From CAYVOV01 sp964453525 (lineage in GTDB: Bacteria > Chloroflexota > Dehalococcoidia > Dehalococcoidales > UBA2162): a DNA stretch of 64,000 nucleotides. The stretch covers positions 124,001 through 188,000 of the forward strand of contig CAYVOV010000002.1 in the NCBI GenBank assembly GCA_964453525.1, read 5' to 3'. A program made the translations under genes and the position numbers. This document shows, one piece after another, positions 1 to 8,751 of this stretch; the first letter of the stretch is position 1, and each line of letters starts with the position of its first letter. Under the pieces are notes generated by a model. It was not told the DNA's origin. It did no database searches and saw only the letters and a list, made by a program, of their open reading frames with translations.

Positions 1-963
1 CGCCCGGTCGAAGACGACCAGTATCCTGGCATTTTGAACCGCCCGGCGGAGCTCATCCGTCGGGAATGGCCTCCAGAGTCGAAGCCTGACCAGCCCGACA
101 CTCTGGCCGGCGTCTCTCATCTTATCGATTGTCGCCATCGCCGTCTCGCTGAAGCTGCCCATTGTCATCAGCAGCACCTCGGCGTCCTGGCTGCGGTAGC
201 TCTCCACCGGTTTGTACTGACGTCCGAAGATACCGGCAAACTCTTTCCAGCACTCGATAACCACGTCTCTGGATTTCTCCAGGTTAATTTCCTGGGCTTT
301 CTTTGCCTCCGAGTAGATAACCGGCGGAGCGAAAGTCCCCATCGAGACCGGCTTCTCCGGGTCAAGGGGGAGCGGATAATCGTTCTTCGGCAGGAATTTG
401 TCCACCTTTTCCTTGTCCTCGATGAGGATAGGTTCAATCATGTGCGAAAGGTGAAAGCCGTCAAGGTGTAGCATCACCGGCAGCAGCACTCTTTTATCCT
501 CACCGATGCGGAAGGCGCAGAGGACATTATCGAACACCTCCTGCCCGTTCTCGGTGAATATCTGAATCCAGCCGGTATCACGCACCGCCATAGCATCCGA
601 GTGGTCGCCCCAGACACTCAGCGGCGCCGATAAAGCCCGGTTAGCCACCGTCATAACTATCGGTAGCTGCATCGAGGAGGCGACAAACAGCACCTCGTGC
701 ATAAGCTCAAGTCCCTGTCCGGCGGTGGCGGTAAAGGTCCGCGCTCCCACCGCCGAAGCCCCCAGGCAGGCACTCATTGCCGAGTGTTCGGACTCAACCG
801 GTATATAAGAGGCGTCCAGTTCGCCGTTGGCGACGAGCTCGGCAAGGTGCTCGACGATGTGGGTCTGAGGAGTAATCGGATAGGCAGCAACAACATCGAC
901 ATCCGCCAGCCTGGCCGCTTCCCCGATGGCCAGCGAAACTTCCATTCCTACCCTCTTCGCCAT
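1..963 (-). CDS. porA: 2-oxoacid:ferredoxin oxidoreductase, alpha subunit (partial)
   Basis: This is an open frame from ATG at 963 to the window edge: 321 codons, with the C-terminus missing. It is the thiamine-dependent pyruvate or 2-oxoacid:ferredoxin oxidoreductase alpha chain, which oxidatively decarboxylates a 2-oxoacid to acyl-CoA and reduces ferredoxin, or runs in reverse. The N-terminal pyrimidine-binding domain shows the hallmark YPITPQTHIVE near residue 28, then VESEHSAM and a TATAGQGLELM stretch typical of the family. The delta-subunit stop overlaps this start (TAATG), so the genes are translationally coupled. The beta subunit would be expected just beyond the edge. Substrate (pyruvate, 2-ketoisovalerate or 2-oxoglutarate) cannot be told from this fragment. 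Confidence 0.93.
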   Translation of the reverse strand, partial: MAKRVGMEVSLAIGEAARLADVDVVAAYPITPQTHIVEHLAELVANGELDASYIPVESEHSAMSACLGASAVGARTFTATAGQGLELMHEVLFVASSMQLPIVMTVANRALSAPLSVWGDHSDAMAVRDTGWIQIFTENGQEVFDNVLCAFRIGEDKRVLLPVMLHLDGFHLSHMIEPILIEDKEKVDKFLPKNDYPLPLDPEKPVSMGTFAPPVIYSEAKKAQEINLEKSRDVVIECWKEFAGIFGRQYKPVESYRSQDAEVLLMTMGSFSETAMATIDKMRDAGQSVGLVRLRLWRPFPTDELRRAVQNARILVVFDRA

Positions 964-1259
964 TATTCTTCCTCCTCAACCATGGATATTACATCTTTAG
1001 GGCACTCTTCGGCACAGATGCCGCACCCCTTGCAGTAAAACAGGTCGGGTTTGTAATAGCCGTCTTCCTGCTGCCGGATACAGCCTTCAGGGCAATAGAT
1101 AAAGCAAAGACCGCACTTATTGCACTTTGAATTATCATAGACCGGTTTCTGTGACCGCCAGCCACCGGTCGGATACTGCTCGGCACTACCCGGCTCGGTT
1201 ACTATCGAACCTGCCTCCAGGTCTTTCCAGGTTACTTCAGCTTCATTCTTAGCTGCCAC
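963..1259 (-). CDS. porD: 2-oxoacid:ferredoxin oxidoreductase, delta subunit (2[4Fe-4S] ferredoxin)
   Basis: The protein has 98 residues with two CxxCxxCxxxCP clusters: CNKCGLCFIYCPEGC near residues 46-60 and CKGCGICAEECP near 76-87. These bind two [4Fe-4S] clusters that carry electrons from the thiamine site to external ferredoxin. The N-terminal ~35 residues with a GGWRSQKP segment are typical of PorD. It overlaps the gamma gene upstream by 11 bp and the alpha gene downstream by 1 bp, so the three are one transcript. A separate delta gene, rather than a fused multidomain enzyme, is the archaeal and deep-branching bacterial arrangement. Confidence 0.95.
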   Translation of the reverse strand: MAAKNEAEVTWKDLEAGSIVTEPGSAEQYPTGGWRSQKPVYDNSKCNKCGLCFIYCPEGCIRQQEDGYYKPDLFYCKGCGICAEECPKDVISMVEEEE

Positions 1260-1833
1260 TCATTTTCTCCTTTACCCTTGTTTCCTCGAACGCCTTTTTC
1301 ATGGCGCTGGCATTCCTCTCCGCCAGCCGCCCGAAGCGGGTCTCAAGCGGCTCGTTCAGGGACTCTATTTTCACCACTCCGGTAGCTTTGATAAGGGCTC
1401 CCAGCATGGTGGTATTGACGATATTCACTTTCAGCACTTCCTGAGCAATCTTCGTGGCATCAACCGCAGCCACCCGCCATCTGCCATTAAATCCGGCAGC
1501 CACGTCTTCAGGCGATTTCCTGGTATTAATGATGATGGAACCGCCTTCCTTCAGTCCGGCAGTTACGTTGACGATGGACATCAGACCGGGGTCGAGAATG
1601 ATAACAATATCCGGCTCGGTAATTTCAGCCCTGACTCTGATGGGTTCTTTCTCACTTATCCTGTCAAAGGCAAGCACCGGCGCTCCTCTTCTCTCCGGAC
1701 CGAAACTGGGGAATGCCTGCGCATATTTACCCTCACTGATTGCCGCCCGGGCAAGCAGTTCGGCGGAGGTGACAGCACCCTGACCGCCGCGGCCATGCCA
1801 CCTTATTTCGACAAGGTTAGCTGTATCTGTCAA
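1249..1833 (-). CDS. porG: 2-oxoacid:ferredoxin oxidoreductase, gamma subunit
   Basis: The protein has 194 residues and starts at ATG 1833. The N-terminal motif EIRWHGRGGQGAVTSAELLA (residues ~9-28) is the signature of the gamma/EKR domain of 2-oxoacid oxidoreductases. FPSFGPERRGAPV follows and is equally diagnostic. The gamma domain contributes to the CoA-binding and assembly part of the heterotetramer. It is the first gene of the gamma-delta-alpha operon. The 65 bp between it and the upstream tRNA-Arg must hold the promoter and ribosome site if the operon starts here. Confidence 0.95.
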   Translation of the reverse strand: MTDTANLVEIRWHGRGGQGAVTSAELLARAAISEGKYAQAFPSFGPERRGAPVLAFDRISEKEPIRVRAEITEPDIVIILDPGLMSIVNVTAGLKEGGSIIINTRKSPEDVAAGFNGRWRVAAVDATKIAQEVLKVNIVNTTMLGALIKATGVVKIESLNEPLETRFGRLAERNASAMKKAFEETRVKEKMSGS

Positions 1834-1898
1834 TTCAGCCTCCTGGTTTTTTCATTCAATAAATACATGTCTGCAACTTGTGCGATATTAAACAAAAG

Positions 1899-1971
1899 TA
1901 CCCCTGGGGCGACTCGAACGCCCGCACCCGGCTCCGGAGGCCGGTGCTCTATCCACCTGAGCTACAGGGGC
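1899..1971 (-). tRNA. tRNA-Arg (anticodon CCG)
   Basis: The minus strand folds into a full cloverleaf of 73 nt. The acceptor GCCCCTG pairs with CAGGGGT (a G-U at the end pair), the D arm is GCTC/GAGC, and the anticodon stem CCGGC/GCCGG closes loop CTCCGGA. The T stem GGGCG/CGCCC has loop TTCGAGT, and the discriminator is A. The anticodon is CCG, reading the Arg codon CGG. CCA is not encoded. Confidence 0.95.
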
Positions 1972-2424
1972 AAATAACCACCAGAGTTAAAAAAAACCTC
2001 GCCGGGTTTTACCACGGCTCAGCTTCAGTTCCACCTCTCGCCAGATGCATCCTCGAACTTGTACTTAATAATACCTTAAAAATAGTATGCGAGGCAAGGT
2101 TCAGGCTCCTTTTACTTAATCCTGGTCGATATACAACAATGAATATCTATATTTCCTTAGCCGCTATGGTTTCCTTCGGCTTCGCTCAGGACAGGCTAGC
2201 TGCTCACCATGAGCGTAGTTCGATTTAACTCACTACAGGGCATTCATTCCCACTCACCCTGAGCTTGTCGAAGGGTCTCCAGCCAAGATTGAGCAGAGCC
2301 TTCAGGCTGAGGCATTGTACTATTATGGTTGGCTTTTATTCTCAGCCATTATATACTCCCTTTAGCAGAGTGGTCTTTTGATAAAATAAGGATTATTCCA
2401 CGTAGAATAATAGGGAGGATAGTG
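1972..2424. repeat. Intergenic repeat family 1, copy A (core about 2108-2300)
   Basis: No gene is seen here. About 190 bases match segments at 14631-14818 (same orientation) and 18091-18364 (reverse). Shared blocks in order are ccttttacttaat, a stretch around caatgaatatc, ggtttccttcggcttcgctc, aggacaggct, gctcaccatgagcg, cactcaccctgagcttgtcg and aagattgag. The block around ctgagcttgtcgaaggg resembles REP-type elements common in bacterial intergenic DNA. Confidence 0.8.
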
Positions 2425-2976
2425 ATGAGTGAACATGATGAGCAAAGGCTAAAAGAAATTGACGATGAACTTGAGAAAATTCAGGAACTTTTCAAAGAGT
2501 ACCGTAGCTGGTACGACCCTAAAACCCAAAAAATCTGGTTTCCTCCGGGTAGGTATTTCAATTATGACGATATGGTTGACCGAGAACAAGAATTATTAAA
2601 GGAACGGAAGGCTCTAAAGGAAGGAAAGAGCCAAACGAAAGAATTTTTTGTCCCACACGAAACGACTCCAGAGGATAGTGAGCGAAAGTATCAAGAGATA
2701 AAGAGCCGAGTTAGTAAATCCTTCCCTGGGCCGTTTTCTGAACGAAGAATATTCAGAATTAAAATTAAAGAACGAAATACGATTTACGAGTTTGAAGTGG
2801 GGGGGAAAGCTGGATTTCACGAAGTTGTTGATGAAGTATTTTCTATATTTGAAGCACCTTCAACAAATACAGCATATTTGATATGTACCCCCAGCAGGGG
2901 TGTCAACCCACGTACCCCTATGCCAGTTATAGTTGGATTACATGACGTTATAGAAATTGAGGATTTTGAGGATTAA
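2425..2976 (+). CDS. Hypothetical protein with N-terminal coiled coil
   Basis: The family is not recognised. ATG 2425 is chosen because GGGAGG at 2413-2418 sits at ordinary ribosome-site distance; a longer TTG start at 2329 would read out of repeat DNA. The 183-residue product begins with a charged, heptad-like stretch (residues ~1-60) containing KEIDDELEKIQELFKEYRSW. It ends in a mixed alpha/beta domain and an acidic tail EIEDFED. No signal peptide or membrane segment is seen. It is A+T-richer than its neighbours and stands alone between a repeat and the end of the ATPase operon, which suggests recent acquisition. This is inference. Confidence 0.6.
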   Translation: MSEHDEQRLKEIDDELEKIQELFKEYRSWYDPKTQKIWFPPGRYFNYDDMVDREQELLKERKALKEGKSQTKEFFVPHETTPEDSERKYQEIKSRVSKSFPGPFSERRIFRIKIKERNTIYEFEVGGKAGFHEVVDEVFSIFEAPSTNTAYLICTPSRGVNPRTPMPVIVGLHDVIEIEDFED

Positions 2977-3089
2977 GCAGAGATTGCCTAAACGATTGTA
3001 CTTTAGCTGATAGCTTCAAGAGAGGTATTTTAAGCCGAATGGTGGAAAATAAAGGCCTACCTGAGATGGAAATGGGTTATCCGGACACC

Positions 3090-3527
3090 TTAGCGGAGGA
3101 CTCTGGGTGAGAAAAGGTACTGGGTTGTTGTTTTGAGGCGTTTCCTCAATACTGCCAGTTGCGGTTTGTATATCTTAATCCGGCGTTCCCTGACATTGAG
3201 CGGCATATCGAGAACCCGCGAAATAACTTTTTCCTCGACCTCACCGCGGCAGACCACGGCAATTTCATCGTCTCCGGGGTTTACCTCGATTAGTATCGGC
3301 AGCACCAGCGCCTTCTGTTCATCCGGCTCAAGCATTCCTGCCAGGTAGTCAAGCTCCTTTTTCTTGAAAAGGTGAGCGCTGCCGTCACTGCAGGGTACAA
3401 CGGGGGTCTCTTCGGAAAGTAAAACTGAGAGCGCTTTTTGCTCGGACGGCAGGTGGGCGTTCAGTACCCTGAGTTCACCCTTCAAAGATTCCTGCAGCAT
3501 CCTTTCATAAGGTAATTCATCACTCAT
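3090..3527 (-). CDS. DUF61 / UPF0216 family protein at the end of the ATPase operon
   Basis: The protein has 145 residues of unknown function. The pattern LKGELRVLNAHLPSEQKAL, then DGSAHLFKKKELDYLAGML and LPILIEVNPGD, matches my recollection of DUF61 (UPF0216), a family described mainly from Euryarchaeota. The start overlaps the stop of subunit D by 4 bp, so it is translated with the ATPase. Location suggests a regulatory or assembly link to the ATPase, but the family has no established function. A profile search would settle the family call. Confidence 0.7.
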   Translation of the reverse strand: MSDELPYERMLQESLKGELRVLNAHLPSEQKALSVLLSEETPVVPCSDGSAHLFKKKELDYLAGMLEPDEQKALVLPILIEVNPGDDEIAVVCRGEVEEKVISRVLDMPLNVRERRIKIYKPQLAVLRKRLKTTTQYLFSPRVLR

Positions 3528-4159
3528 TTTGACTCTTTCTGCTCAAGAAGTACTTTGACCCGTTTCAGGCGGGCTTTTTCTTCCCTGTCCCTCTCTTCGA
3601 ACTTCATGTAGAGAAACCGAATTGTCGCTTCAAGATTGGGGATAACCAGGTACTCAAGGGCGTTGACGATTCTCTTTGTCCGGTTGATTTCTTTGCCCAG
3701 GATTTCCAGAGTGCTCTGAAACTCGGCAAGAGTGACAATGGCTTCAAGACACTTCTTGGCCTTTTCAGCCGTCTGGTCAAGCCACGAAGATGTATCAATC
3801 AGACTGTAGCCCGCTGCCTGCTCGGTCCCTCTCAACTCAAAGGAAGGGACTCTGGCTCCGGCCACGTTCCTGGAACCGGTGACTACCTCCAGGTCTTTCT
3901 CAGTAGCAACCAACTCCTTCTCCATGGCAAGGTAACCGTGATAGCCGGATGCAACCGACATTGCCTTATAGGCTTCGGCGAACTGGTCGACAAGCTCCCG
4001 CTTTGCCTCCACCGTCTCCCTTGCCATCTGAAGGAATTCCATGACCAGTATCGACAGCCTGTCCTTCAATATCTTCCGTATCCGGCTGGCAAGGACCAGA
4101 CGCCGCCTGAGCCTGATAAGCTCAATCTTTGTCGGTCTTACCGTTATCAGTTTCGCCAT
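3524..4159 (-). CDS. atpD: A/V-type ATPase subunit D (central stalk)
   Basis: The protein has 211 residues. N-terminal PTKIELIRLRRRLVLASRIR and the C-terminal long helix ending around YLVIPNLEATIRFLYMKFEE are typical of subunit D. D is the coiled-coil rotor shaft inside the A3B3 head. Long amphipathic helices are evident at both ends with a short middle region. The start lies 38 bp inside the subunit B gene, indicating translational coupling. Symbols here follow the archaeal atp naming; bacterial ntp or vat names are equivalent. Confidence 0.94.
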   Translation of the reverse strand: MAKLITVRPTKIELIRLRRRLVLASRIRKILKDRLSILVMEFLQMARETVEAKRELVDQFAEAYKAMSVASGYHGYLAMEKELVATEKDLEVVTGSRNVAGARVPSFELRGTEQAAGYSLIDTSSWLDQTAEKAKKCLEAIVTLAEFQSTLEILGKEINRTKRIVNALEYLVIPNLEATIRFLYMKFEERDREEKARLKRVKVLLEQKESK

Positions 4160-5576
4160 CTTCCTTCTTACTCTGAGCGCCTTCTCTGTATTTGGGCAGG
4201 TATTTCTTAATCAGCTCTTCGCTAACCAGCTTCAGGTCTTCCTCGGGAAGTGCCGAAAACAGATTCCAGCCTACATCAAGGGTCTGTTCCACGGTCCTCT
4301 TTTCCTTCTCGCCCTGGGAGATGAACTCGTTCTCAAACCTGTCTGCCACCTCAAGGTATATCTTATCCCTGTCACTCAGCGCATCGGCACCGATAATTGT
4401 CGAGATTTCCCGGAGGTCGACCCCTTCCGCATAGGCAGAGTAAAGCTGCATGAAGACGTTGTTATGGTCTTCCCTTGTCTTGCCGGGGCCGATGCCTTCC
4501 TTCATCATCCGGGAGAGAGATAGAAAGACGCCTACCGGCGGGTAGATACCCTTTCTTTCCAGTTCTCTTGAAATCACAATCTGGCCTTCGGTGATATAGC
4601 CGGTAAGGTCAGGGATGGGGTGGGTAATATCATCATCAGGCATGGTCAGAATGGGCATGATTGTTACCGAGCCTTCTTTACCCAGAATCCTGCCTGCCCG
4701 CTCATACATCGTCGCCAGGTCAGTATACATATAGCCCGGATATCCCCGCCTGGAGGGGATCTCCTCGCGCATTGCCGAAAGCTCGCGGAGGGCTTCGCAG
4801 TAATTCGTCATATCGGTGAGTATCACCAGCACATGCATGCCCCGCTCCCAGGCCAGGTACTCGGCGGCGGTCAGGGCAAGCTTCGGAGTGGACATGCGCT
4901 CGATAACCGGGTCGGAGGCAGTATTAATGAAAGCCACCGTCTTTTCCCTGGCGCCTGTAGATTCGAGGCTCTGCATAAAGAAGGCGGCGTCATCATAGCT
5001 GGCACCGATGGCAGCAAAGACGATGGCGAAGCCTTCCCCTTTACCCTTCACCGTTGCCTGAGAGATTATCTGGGCTACAATCCGGTTGTGGGGCAGTCCG
5101 GAGCCGCTGAATATCGGCAGTTTCTGCCCTCTGACCAGGGCGTTCAGGCCGTCTATCGACGAGATGCCGGTCTCAATAAACTCGGCCGGAGGCATCCTGT
5201 TGGCCGGATTAACCGGCGCACCATTGATATCCAGGTACTCCTCGGGCACAACCGGTGGACCGCCGTCTATCGGGTTTCCCATGCCATCGAAAATTCTGCC
5301 TAATATATCGATTGATACCGGCAGTTTCAGGGTCTCGCCCCTGCAGCGTAGCTTGCTTCCCTTGAGGTCAACCTCGCTGACCCCTCCGAAAACCTGGACC
5401 ACGGTCGCTTCTTCGCTGATGTCTATTGCCTCACCGCGTTTTACGTCGCCGTTTGAAAGCACCACATCTACAATCTCTCCGTACTGAATACCCGGAATTG
5501 CACCGGCTATCAGCAGGGAGCCTTTTGCTCTGTTTATTGCTTTTGTTTCTCTGATATAAAGGGAAGGTTCTGCCAT
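4122..5576 (-). CDS. atpB: A/V-type ATPase subunit B (regulatory nucleotide-binding head subunit)
   Basis: The protein has 484 residues. The family hallmark FSGSGLPHNRIVAQI is present near residue 156 in place of a full P-loop, which is normal for the non-catalytic B subunit. DMTNYCEALRE and YPGYMYTDLA follow, also highly conserved. The last ~25 residues are a charged Lys/Asp/Glu tail (KKEDGETDNGKTDKD) longer than in most homologues. The start overlaps the subunit A stop by one base (TAATG). With A it forms the hexameric catalytic head. Confidence 0.97.
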   Translation of the reverse strand: MAEPSLYIRETKAINRAKGSLLIAGAIPGIQYGEIVDVVLSNGDVKRGEAIDISEEATVVQVFGGVSEVDLKGSKLRCRGETLKLPVSIDILGRIFDGMGNPIDGGPPVVPEEYLDINGAPVNPANRMPPAEFIETGISSIDGLNALVRGQKLPIFSGSGLPHNRIVAQIISQATVKGKGEGFAIVFAAIGASYDDAAFFMQSLESTGAREKTVAFINTASDPVIERMSTPKLALTAAEYLAWERGMHVLVILTDMTNYCEALRELSAMREEIPSRRGYPGYMYTDLATMYERAGRILGKEGSVTIMPILTMPDDDITHPIPDLTGYITEGQIVISRELERKGIYPPVGVFLSLSRMMKEGIGPGKTREDHNNVFMQLYSAYAEGVDLREISTIIGADALSDRDKIYLEVADRFENEFISQGEKEKRTVEQTLDVGWNLFSALPEEDLKLVSEELIKKYLPKYREGAQSKKEDGETDNGKTDKD

Positions 5577-7333
5577 TATGCACCTCCTTTACGAGCTGTC
5601 AGACTCGACTCCATCTCCGACCACAACTCTTTTATTCTATCTTCGAATTCCTCGTTCGGAATGTCCTTCATTCTTGAAATCCTGTAGACCAGCGGAGACT
5701 GACGTATTTCATTCACGCTCGTTCCCGAGTTCAACGCCTCCTGAGCCAGCTCGTAGAATTTGATAATCGTCTGGAGCATCCGGTGAGCTCTCGCCGGCAG
5801 GCAATAGGTATCGATTGCGTGGTAGGCGCTCTGGGCGAGAAAGTCCTCGCGTATCATCCTTGATACGGCGAGGAGCAGCTTGTCTCCATCCGGCAGGGCT
5901 TCCGGTCCGACGAGTTTAACGATTTCCTCAAGCTCGGCTTCCTGCTGGAGTATTCTCAGCCCGGTGGCTCTTGTCTCCGCCCAGTCCGGACTAATCTCGG
6001 ACCACCATCCTTCAACGGCATCGGCATACAGACTGTAGCTTGAAAGCCAGTTTATCGCCGGGAAATGCCGCCGGTTAGCCAGCGAAGCGTCAAGAGAATA
6101 CAGTGCTTCCACTATCCTCAGGGTATTCTGGGTTACCGGCTCACTGAAGTCGGCTCCGGGCGGGCTGACGGCACCGGCTATTGTTACCGAGCCTCTCCGG
6201 TCCGGGCTGCCGAGGCACTCAACAAGCCCGGCTCTTTCGTAAAACGATGAAAGTCTGGAACCGAGGTACGCCGGGAAACCTTCCTCACCAGGCATCTCTT
6301 CCAGCCTGCCGCCGATTTCTCTCATCGCCTCCGCCCATCTTGAGGTAGAATCGGCAACAAGAAGAATATCATAACCCATATCCCGGTAGTACTCGGCAAG
6401 AGTAACGCCGACAAAGATGCTTGCCTCACGGGCAACCACCGGCATATTGGAGGTATTGGCAATAAATACCTCTTTCTCCTGTAACAGTCTGCCTGTCGCC
6501 GGGTCCTGGAGCTCTTTGAAGCTGTAAAGCACATCCGCCATTTCGTTGCCTCTCTCCCCGCAGCCGACATAGATGTTCAAATGTGTCTGAGCCCACCTTG
6601 CTAGCTGCTGTAAGGAAACGGTCTTGCCGGTGCCGAAACCGCCGGGTATTGCCGCTTTACCGCCGAGGGCAAGAGGAAACATATAGTCCAGAATCCGCAT
6701 CCCGGTAACGAGCAACCGCGAAGCCTTGAACCTCTGGCGGTAAGGTCGCGGCTTTCTTACCGGCCACTTGTGCATCATCGTCAGTTCTTTTACGTCACCT
6801 TTACAGTCTATCCATATTATCGGCTCTTCAACGGTGTGTTCTCCGCCGCGAATCTCCTTGACCACGCCGCCTATTCCCGGAGGCACCATTAGCTTGTGCT
6901 CGATAAGGTGAGTTTCAGGAATGGTGCCGAGTATATCTCCCTCCTCAACCTCATCTCCCAGCTTGACGGTGGGTGAGAACGACCATTTTTTATCCCGCGG
7001 TATGGCAAACGCTTTTGCTCCCCGCTTGATGAAGACGCCTTCTTCCATCAAATCAACAAGCGATTTCTGGAGTCCATCATAAATAGAACCCACAATTCCG
7101 GGTCCAAGCTCCACAGTCAGAATCGCCCCGGTGCCCCTGACATCCTCGCCGACTCTCAGTCCCAGGGTATCCTCGTGTGCCTGGATTATCGCTTTATCTC
7201 CCTCAAGGCCGATAATCTCGCCAACAAGCCCTTCATCACCTATCTCAACCACCTCATAGACCTGAGCCCCTATCATATCTTTGGCTATAATTAAAGGACC
7301 TGAAATCCTCCATATCTCACCCATATCCAGCAA
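5576..7333 (-). CDS. atpA: A/V-type ATPase catalytic subunit A
   Basis: The protein has 585 residues, the normal length for subunit A, so no intein is present. The P-loop GGFGTGKT lies at residues 231-238, followed by CGERGNEM and DSTSRWAEAMREIGGRLEEM, the catalytic Glu/Arg region. The non-homologous insert (~residues 110-190), which distinguishes A from F-type beta, is present. This subunit hydrolyses or makes ATP. It sits between F and B in one minus-strand operon. Confidence 0.98.
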   Translation of the reverse strand: MLDMGEIWRISGPLIIAKDMIGAQVYEVVEIGDEGLVGEIIGLEGDKAIIQAHEDTLGLRVGEDVRGTGAILTVELGPGIVGSIYDGLQKSLVDLMEEGVFIKRGAKAFAIPRDKKWSFSPTVKLGDEVEEGDILGTIPETHLIEHKLMVPPGIGGVVKEIRGGEHTVEEPIIWIDCKGDVKELTMMHKWPVRKPRPYRQRFKASRLLVTGMRILDYMFPLALGGKAAIPGGFGTGKTVSLQQLARWAQTHLNIYVGCGERGNEMADVLYSFKELQDPATGRLLQEKEVFIANTSNMPVVAREASIFVGVTLAEYYRDMGYDILLVADSTSRWAEAMREIGGRLEEMPGEEGFPAYLGSRLSSFYERAGLVECLGSPDRRGSVTIAGAVSPPGADFSEPVTQNTLRIVEALYSLDASLANRRHFPAINWLSSYSLYADAVEGWWSEISPDWAETRATGLRILQQEAELEEIVKLVGPEALPDGDKLLLAVSRMIREDFLAQSAYHAIDTYCLPARAHRMLQTIIKFYELAQEALNSGTSVNEIRQSPLVYRISRMKDIPNEEFEDRIKELWSEMESSLTARKGGA

Positions 7334-7348
7334 CCTCCTTGACCGTAC

Positions 7349-7702
7349 TTATAATTGTATCTCAAATCCGACGAATTTACTGACGAACGCTTTATAGTAC
7401 CGGGCGGCATCCGGGTACTTCGTGCCGCGCTTCGAGGGGACCTCAACAATTACCGGGGTCAGGCTTTTCCCTTCCTGGACCTGAGCAATCAGGTCCTGAA
7501 CAAAAACGGCGTAATCTTCCTGAATGGCAATCACGCTGACTCCAGAATCAGCGATTAATTCGGTCAGGGTATTCCTGACATCATCTGAGGTATTTCCACC
7601 CTCTTCAATAAGGTGATATCTGCTGATACCGGCTAACCTCAGCATATTGACGAGGTCTTCATCGCCGACGACAGCTATATTTAAATGTCCCACAGGCATC
7701 AT
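7349..7702 (-). CDS. atpF: A/V-type ATPase subunit F (central stalk)
   Basis: The protein has 117 residues with a Rossmann-like fold: NIAVVGDEDLVNMLRLAGI at the N-terminus and VSVIAIQEDYA in the middle, followed by a glycine/proline-rich turn and short C-terminal helix. Both features are typical of subunit F, the small stalk protein that binds D and activates the head. Start ATG 7702 lies 2 bp after the subunit C stop. The neighbours on both sides are ATPase subunits, which makes the call secure. Confidence 0.92.
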   Translation of the reverse strand: MMPVGHLNIAVVGDEDLVNMLRLAGISRYHLIEEGGNTSDDVRNTLTELIADSGVSVIAIQEDYAVFVQDLIAQVQEGKSLTPVIVEVPSKRGTKYPDAARYYKAFVSKFVGFEIQL

Positions 7703-7704
7703 AA

Positions 7705-8736
7705 CTAAAGCACCAGATAATCCCTTACCTCTTCGATAGCTATGCCGTCAAAAGCAGCTTTTAAAACCAGCCTCAGGTTACGCACTTCAATCTCTTTCAG
7801 CACCAGATACCAGACCGCCACCAGCGGGGACAGCACCCTCGGTGCCAGCATATCCCTGAGCATTCTGTATTTATTCTTATCGATAATTTCCTCCACAACG
7901 GCCAGCGTCTTGGTTCTATCATAGTTGCTTATTATCTCTTCCACAATACTGCGGTATTCGGCATTGTCCAGCCGGTCAGGGATTTCATTCAGTTTAAGCG
8001 CTATCAAATCCTTAGCTACAGATTCAGAAATCATATAGCCGCCGCTGACCGCATATCCGGCCGCTTCGGCGCCCATCTCACTCATTACCGACCTTAATAT
8101 AATCTGCAGGTTCAACATATCGGTAATCAGACTGAAGGCTCTGGAAACGGTGGCTCCGTCTTTCACCCCCTTTGTAACACCGTTCAACTGCCGATAGTAT
8201 TCTCCGTCCAGTCTTGCCTCGGCAAGGAGCCTGGACTTATCTCCCTCGTCAACGCTGTAACCTTCAAGGGCATCCGCATAATTCCCCAGTCTGCACCCGT
8301 TGAGCAGTTCGATGATACCCTCCACATTCTCAGCGCCGAAAAGTCCGTCCAGCAAACCGGAATTATATATTACTCCCACCGGAATCTGCCTTGCCTTTTT
8401 ACCGGTTGAGATACCCTGCAAAGACGCCTTAATATTCAGCACATCATATTTCAATATATATGTACTCAACATTCTGCGGATATCCGAAGGCAGACTCTTG
8501 AACCACTCCAGCCGGCGCAGACATTCACCGAAATAGGTCCATAGTTGCTCATCCAGTTCGTCAAAGGTCTGAACGGATACTCCTTCAAGGTAGCTGCCCA
8601 CATCAGTGTCCCTGACAGTCTCAAGCACTTCCTGGACACCTGATGTTCTGGACATAGCACTCACCTGGTCGGAGGTAATGACCTTTGCTTCCTCACCCTT
8701 CAGGTAAGCCGAAATGAATGCATATCCTGCGCCCAT
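7705..8736 (-). CDS. atpC: A/V-type ATPase subunit C (V-type d homologue, socket on the rotor ring)
   Basis: The protein has 343 residues and is almost all helical. It has the usual N-terminal GAGYAFISAYLKGEEAKVI and C-terminal LKEIEVRNLRLVLKAA, the conserved vacuolar ATP synthase d/AC39 signature. This subunit forms a funnel linking the central stalk (D, F) to the membrane proteolipid ring. Gene order E-C-F-A-B-D is standard for archaeal-type operons. The start is ATG 8736, 15 bp after the E gene. Confidence 0.93.
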   Translation of the reverse strand: MGAGYAFISAYLKGEEAKVITSDQVSAMSRTSGVQEVLETVRDTDVGSYLEGVSVQTFDELDEQLWTYFGECLRRLEWFKSLPSDIRRMLSTYILKYDVLNIKASLQGISTGKKARQIPVGVIYNSGLLDGLFGAENVEGIIELLNGCRLGNYADALEGYSVDEGDKSRLLAEARLDGEYYRQLNGVTKGVKDGATVSRAFSLITDMLNLQIILRSVMSEMGAEAAGYAVSGGYMISESVAKDLIALKLNEIPDRLDNAEYRSIVEEIISNYDRTKTLAVVEEIIDKNKYRMLRDMLAPRVLSPLVAVWYLVLKEIEVRNLRLVLKAAFDGIAIEEVRDYLVL

Positions 8737-8751
8737 TAAGAGTGTCTCCCG

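Noticed and set aside
168..979. Short frames on both strands inside the porA region
   Set aside because: They are shadows of the open alpha-subunit frame, which has clear family motifs.
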